A stretch of DNA of 64,000 nt from contig NZ_FQXA01000002.1 in NCBI RefSeq assembly GCF_900129835.1, positions 62,001-126,000 of the forward strand, read 5' to 3'. The DNA comes from Stutzerimonas xanthomarina DSM 18231 (lineage in GTDB: Bacteria > Pseudomonadota > Gammaproteobacteria > Pseudomonadales > Pseudomonadaceae). Below the pieces are notes generated by a model, which did no database searches, had not been told where the DNA came from, and worked only from the letters and a program-made list of their open reading frames with translations. The translations under genes and the position numbers were made by a program. Positions 62,527-64,000 of this stretch are shown here, piece after piece; within the stretch, counting starts at the first letter, position 1, and the number at the start of each line of letters is the position of its first letter.

Positions 62527-63432
62527 ATGTCTTCGCGCCGCTTTCCGCTGCTGCTCGTGGGCGCTTTTGCCGCCCTGTATCTGATCTGGGGTTCGACCTA
62601 TTTTGTGATTCGTATCGGCGTCCAGTCGTGGCCGCCAATGCTGTTGGCCGGGCTGCGTTTCGTCGTTGCCGGTAGCCTGATGTTTGCCTGGTTGCGCTGG
62701 CGCGGTGTCCCGATGCCGACCGCCAAGGAGTGGCGCTCATGTGCAATCGTCGGCTTCCTTCTGCTCAGTTGCGGCAATGGCGGCGTCACCATTGCCGAGC
62801 ACCTTGGGGTAGCGTCGGCGGTTGCGGCGCTGGCGATTGCAACCGTGCCGCTGTTTGCCTTGCTGTTCGGCTTGATCTGGGGCCAGCGAACCACGGGTCT
62901 GGAGTGGGGCGGGATCCTGCTGGGGCTGATCGGCATCGGCTTGCTCAATCTTGGACACAACCTTCAGGCCAGCCCTCTGGGCGCGGTGATCGTTTTGCTC
63001 GCAGCGGCGAGCTGGGCGTTCGGTTCGATGTGGAGTCGCCACCTCAGTCTGCCGAACGGTGCAATGGCGAGTGCAGCACAGATGCTCGTCGGTGGCGCCG
63101 TGTTGTTGTTCGGCAGTTTGGTGAGCGGCGAACGCCTGCAGCAGATGCCAGACATGGGTGGCTGGCTTGCGTTGATCTACTTGACGTTTCTCGGATCCAT
63201 CGTCGCGTTCAGCGCCTACCTGTACCTGCTCAAGCATGTGCGACCGGCAGCGGCGACCAGTTACGCCTATGTAAATCCGGTGGTGGCGGTCCTGCTGGGT
63301 ATCACGTTTGCCGGTGAGCGCATCGGGCCTGAGGAGTGGTTGGCGATGACGGTTATCGTCAGCGCGGTAATCCTGATCGGTTTGCCCCAGTGGCGCCGGC
63401 CGAAGGCCGCAGCTGTGGCGAGCGAGACCTGA
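62527..63432 (+). CDS. EamA-family (YedA-like) metabolite exporter
   Basis: 301-residue membrane protein with ten hydrophobic helices in two EamA repeats (about 10-140 and 150-290). N-terminal YLIWGSTYFVIRIGV and C-terminal YAYVNPVVAVLLG are typical of the drug/metabolite transporter superfamily. Closest in style to YedA/RhaT-like amino-acid or metabolite exporters. The substrate cannot be read from sequence. It is separated from mdpA by 114 nt; no clear regulatory link. Confidence 0.85.
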   Translation: MSSRRFPLLLVGAFAALYLIWGSTYFVIRIGVQSWPPMLLAGLRFVVAGSLMFAWLRWRGVPMPTAKEWRSCAIVGFLLLSCGNGGVTIAEHLGVASAVAALAIATVPLFALLFGLIWGQRTTGLEWGGILLGLIGIGLLNLGHNLQASPLGAVIVLLAAASWAFGSMWSRHLSLPNGAMASAAQMLVGGAVLLFGSLVSGERLQQMPDMGGWLALIYLTFLGSIVAFSAYLYLLKHVRPAAATSYAYVNPVVAVLLGITFAGERIGPEEWLAMTVIVSAVILIGLPQWRRPKAAAVASET

Positions 63433-63614
63433 ATCGAGCGCGCCGTCGGCCTGACGGTAGTTGTATGATGACTGCCGCTTGGGCAAGATCGGACCAATTA
63501 CTTCGTGGTCCTGACCTCGGACGACTCATACGCCACCTTGGTCCTCCATAGCTGCACCGAGAGCGGTCTGGCCCGCCGTGTCTTTTCCTTCCGCTCATCT
63601 CAACAGGCGACCCG

Positions 63615-64000
63615 ATGCCCGCTGCGAAACAACCGTCCACCAACGACACCTTCTTCATCCTGTCGCTGGTCATTTTCAACTTCATCTCGTTCATTTCCAT
63701 TGGTATTCCGCTGGCGTCGCTGCCGGGCTACATCCATGAAAACCTGGGGTTCAGTACCGCGATCGCCGGTATTGTTATTGGTGCGCAATATCTGACCACC
63801 TTGCTCTGCCGTCCGCTCGCCGGCCGGCTGGCGGACGAGCGGGGCGCAAAGAAAACCGTACTCATCGGCATGGCGTCAGGGCTGATAAGCGGCGCGTTTC
63901 TGCTGGCCTCGGCGCTATTCGAATCCTGGCCGCTGGCAAGTATCGGGGTGATGGTCGCCAGCCGCTTGATCCTTGGTTTTGCGCAAAGTCTGGTTGGCAT
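63615..64000 (+). CDS. MFS transporter, N-terminal part (cut by window edge)
   Basis: The open frame starts at ATG 63615 (MPAAKQPSTNDTFFILSLV) and runs off the right edge after about 128 codons. Four hydrophobic helices are visible. Between helices 2 and 3 lies the major-facilitator motif A in the form GRLADERGAKKTV, preceded by CRPLA. This resembles the YhhS/YfcJ arabinose-efflux-like branch. Specificity is unknown; more than half of the protein is missing. Confidence 0.8.
   Translation, partial: MPAAKQPSTNDTFFILSLVIFNFISFISIGIPLASLPGYIHENLGFSTAIAGIVIGAQYLTTLLCRPLAGRLADERGAKKTVLIGMASGLISGAFLLASALFESWPLASIGVMVASRLILGFAQSLVG

Overview
The window is a G+C-rich chromosomal stretch of a gammaproteobacterium of the genus Pseudomonas in the broad sense. 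Protein identities and gene order look most like the P. stutzeri group (Stutzerimonas). Evidence: the crfX-cmpX-sigX-oprF cluster; the block aceA, roxA, purB, hflD, mnmA, nudJ-like, idh/icd, cspD, clpS-clpA, infA, ate, aat, trxB, ftsK, lolA, rarA, crcB, serS, cysG, tusDCBE, yccA, tRNA-Ser; and a dpp operon next to psdR/mdpA. All of these are recognisable pseudomonad neighbourhoods. I see no prophage, insertion sequence, CRISPR array or rRNA. Almost everything is core metabolism and housekeeping.

Layout. 1-6.3 kb: end of an unrecognised gene, cysH, thrH, pabB, then a three-gene envelope operon (secreted retropepsin-like protease, inactive transglutaminase with 7 membrane helices, ATP-grasp ligase). 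6.5-13.4 kb: a methylcitrate (propionate) cluster, GntR regulator-prpB-prpC-acnD-prpF, with a REP-like palindromic element inside it. 13.5-18.6 kb: ppsR/ppsA, rraA, zntB. 18.6-21.6 kb: crfX-cmpX-sigX-oprF, the cell-envelope stress cluster. 22.1-31.2 kb: aceA (glyoxylate shunt) with a long leader, a tight operon of roxA plus three little-known genes, then purB, hflD, mnmA and a Nudix gene. 31.3-38.4 kb: two divergent NADP isocitrate dehydrogenases, cspD, clpS-clpA. 38.5-53.7 kb: translation, N-end rule, redox, cell division, lipoprotein, siroheme and tRNA-thiolation genes ending in yccA and tRNA-Ser(UGA). 54.0-62.4 kb: a DUF1652-like gene, the dppABCDF dipeptide transporter, its likely repressor psdR and the peptidase gene mdpA. 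62.5-64 kb: an EamA transporter and the start of an MFS transporter cut by the window edge.

Functional links. Several genes sit on the acetate/propionate/gluconeogenesis axis: prp genes for propionyl-CoA, aceA for the glyoxylate bypass, two isocitrate dehydrogenases competing for isocitrate, and ppsA with its regulator for making PEP. The dpp, psdR and mdpA genes form a peptide-use module. In it I find three copies of one palindromic motif placed on the dppA and mdpA promoters.

Points most worth a second look: the protease/inactive-transglutaminase/ATP-grasp operon; the putative PsdR operators; the long structured leader and operator-like palindrome upstream of aceA; the methylcitrate operon without prpD; the uncharacterised genes cotranscribed with roxA; and two points where the gene order I remember from P. 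aeruginosa breaks (after oprF and after tRNA-Ser). I did not find a wholly new system. The envelope operon is the best candidate for poorly understood biology.
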